Assembly: GCF_041821025.1 (NCBI RefSeq)
Contig: NZ_JBGUAY010000001.1
Span: forward strand, 248,001 to 312,000
Length of the DNA: 64,000 nt
From: Egicoccus sp. AB-alg6-2
Lineage (GTDB): Bacteria > Actinomycetota > Nitriliruptoria > Nitriliruptorales > Nitriliruptoraceae
Direction of reading: 5' to 3'
Shown: positions 63,177 through 64,000 of the stretch, piece by piece
Layout of the letters: each line of letters starts with the position of its first letter
Numbering within the stretch: position 1 is the stretch's first letter
Made by a program: the position numbers and the translations under genes
The notes under the pieces: generated by a model
What the model saw: the letters and a program-made list of their open reading frames with translations, nothing else
What the model was told of the DNA's origin: nothing
The model's database searches: none

Positions 63177-63500
63177 ATGGAACGACAGCAAGGGGGAGAC
63201 TTGCAGCTCGTGGGCGCGACGACGATCTACGTCTCGAAGGAGTGGGAGGAGCGGGCCAGCTGCCGCTCCGAGGACCCGGCGTTGTTCTTCGGCCCGGCCG
63301 GCTTCGAGAGCAAGCACGACCGGTTGCAGCGCGAGAGCGCGGCCAAGGCGGTGTGCTCGGTATGCCCGGCCATGGCCGCCTGCCGGGAGTACGCGGTGGT
63401 GACCGGCGAGGCGTACGGGGTCTGGGGCGGCCTCGGCGAGACCGACCGGCGGGCGCTGATCGCCTCCCGTGGACCGCGGCCGGCCGCACACGCGGTCTGA
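63177..63500 (+). CDS. WhiB-family Fe-S transcriptional regulator, second copy
   Basis: A protein of 107 residues from ATG 63177. Cluster cysteines: RASCRSED, AVCSVC and AACREY; the turn is YGVWGGLGE. An N-terminal extension of ~25 residues precedes the first Cys, and the C-terminal tail has fewer basic residues than the first WhiB. A TTG at 63201 is an alternative start. It lies in the block with DUF4177 and RidA. Confidence 0.92.
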   Translation: MERQQGGDLQLVGATTIYVSKEWEERASCRSEDPALFFGPAGFESKHDRLQRESAAKAVCSVCPAMAACREYAVVTGEAYGVWGGLGETDRRALIASRGPRPAAHAV

Positions 63501-63603
63501 CGCACGCCGGTCGACCGACGACGGTACGTCGGGTGTTGCCCGTATGCCTCCGGCTGCGGTAGGAAGCAGCCGACACCGCCGCACCGACGCGAAAAGAGGC
63601 GCC

Positions 63604-63741
63604 GTGACCCGCTGGGAGTACGCCACCGCTCCGCTCATCAGCCACGCCCTGCAGCAGATCCTCAACCAGTGGGGCGACGAGGGCTGGGAGCTGGTCGCCG
63701 TCGCCGAGAACGTGGCGTACTTCAAGCGCCCCAAGGAGTGA
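63604..63741 (+). CDS. DUF4177 family small protein
   Basis: A protein of 45 residues from GTG 63604 with AAGAGG upstream. WEYATAPL and LNQWGDEGWELVAVAE are the DUF4177 signature (aromatic strand-turn-strand). Function unknown. Ends 2 bases before the RidA ATG, so the two are co-transcribed. Confidence 0.88.
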   Translation: MTRWEYATAPLISHALQQILNQWGDEGWELVAVAENVAYFKRPKE

Positions 63742-63743
63742 CC

Positions 63744-64000
63744 ATGGGTGCCCAGCAACGTCTCGAGGAACTCGGGCTCGAACTGCCGTTCGCGCCGGCA
63801 CCGGCGGCTGCCTACCAGCCGTGGGCGCAGCTGCCCGATACGGCCGGCGGCCTGGTCTTCACCGCCGGACAGCTTCCCGTCGTCGACGGCACGCTGCCGC
63901 GCACCGGCAAGCTCGGCGCCGACCTCGACACCGAGGAGGGCGCCGCCCTCGCCCGCACGGCCGCGCTCAACGTGCTCGCCGTCGCGGCTGCGGCGTTCGG
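63744..64000 (+). CDS. RidA family (YjgF) protein, partial at window end
   Basis: About 85 codons are visible from ATG 63744 (GGAG 5 bases upstream). RLEELGLELP and LVFTAGQLPVVDG, then EEGAALARTAALNVLAVAAAAF, match RidA-family enamine/imine deaminases. The catalytic Arg and C-terminus lie beyond the window. Corresponds by position to mycobacterial Rv3678c. Confidence 0.88.
   Translation, partial: MGAQQRLEELGLELPFAPAPAAAYQPWAQLPDTAGGLVFTAGQLPVVDGTLPRTGKLGADLDTEEGAALARTAALNVLAVAAAAF

Noticed and set aside
63201-63203. TTG start for the second WhiB gene
   Set aside because: It has a purine-rich stretch upstream but at very short spacing; the ATG at 63177 has a leaderless -10 box at the right distance. 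Not excluded.

Overview
This 64 kb window is chromosomal DNA from a very GC-rich actinobacterium. It carries WhiB-like Fe-S proteins, a PASTA-bearing class A penicillin-binding protein, a LytR-CpsA-Psr (LCP) protein, an HRDC-type UvrD helicase and TAnnnT -10 boxes lying directly against start codons. The style suggests a deep-branching halophilic or alkaliphilic lineage such as Nitriliruptoria; that placement is inference. No insertion sequence, prophage, CRISPR array or plasmid gene was seen, and genes are packed with many 4-bp ATGA/GTGA overlaps.

Layout. 1-6.1 kb: a GDT1-type manganese exporter (cut by the window edge), an LCP transferase, and two tandem cation/proton antiporters with universal-stress tails. 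6.1-9.5 kb: a minus-strand unit of Fur-family regulator, ABM-domain membrane protein, ECF sigma factor, single-pass proline-rich membrane protein and an acidic repeat protein. 9.6-18.5 kb (minus): L,D-transpeptidase, DUF1015 protein, SF2 helicase, alpha/beta hydrolase, an UvrD2-like helicase split into two overlapping frames, and an unknown protein. 18.7-23.3 kb: small stress-like protein, copper chaperone, a B12-binding sensor with a degenerate GGDEF partner, tadA, a lactate-oxidizing flavoenzyme and tRNA-Ser(CGA). 23.4-30.4 kb: an SDR/hydrolase operon, DUF2891, DUF72 and tRNA-Ser(GGA). 30.5-30.75 kb: four exactly phased 62-bp tandem repeats. 31.6-44.1 kb: a sugar-use island with mannitol-type dehydrogenase, ribokinase-like kinase, Gfo/Idh oxidoreductase, zinc-type dehydrogenase, GH36 alpha-galactosidase, ROK regulator, CUT1 ABC transporter without ATPase, and ADP-ribosylglycohydrolase. 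44.2-53.8 kb: lipase-like hydrolase, SRP RNA, dnaX, recR, a lipoprotein, lysC-asd and a BCCT transporter. 53.8-64 kb: MazG, tRNA-Pro(CGG), metallophosphoesterase, PBP, WhiB, YbjN-like protein, paired ArsA/Get3 ATPases, NfeD-like protein, a second WhiB, DUF4177 and RidA. This last block has the gene content of the mycobacterial whiB4-ponA2 neighbourhood.

How genes work together. The sugar island looks like an inducible oligosaccharide (probably alpha-galactoside) system: lipoprotein receptor and two permeases import, GH36 hydrolyses, dehydrogenases and kinase process the products, and the ROK protein between divergent operons is the likely switch. The housekeeping blocks (SRP RNA-dnaX-recR, lysC-asd, PBP-WhiB-ArsA) are conserved. 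Most notable are the split helicase, the 62-bp array, a leaderless 12-codon leader peptide overlapping a dehydrogenase start, repeated leaderless promoters, a structured lysC leader, and an NfeD protein apparently lacking its catalytic serine.
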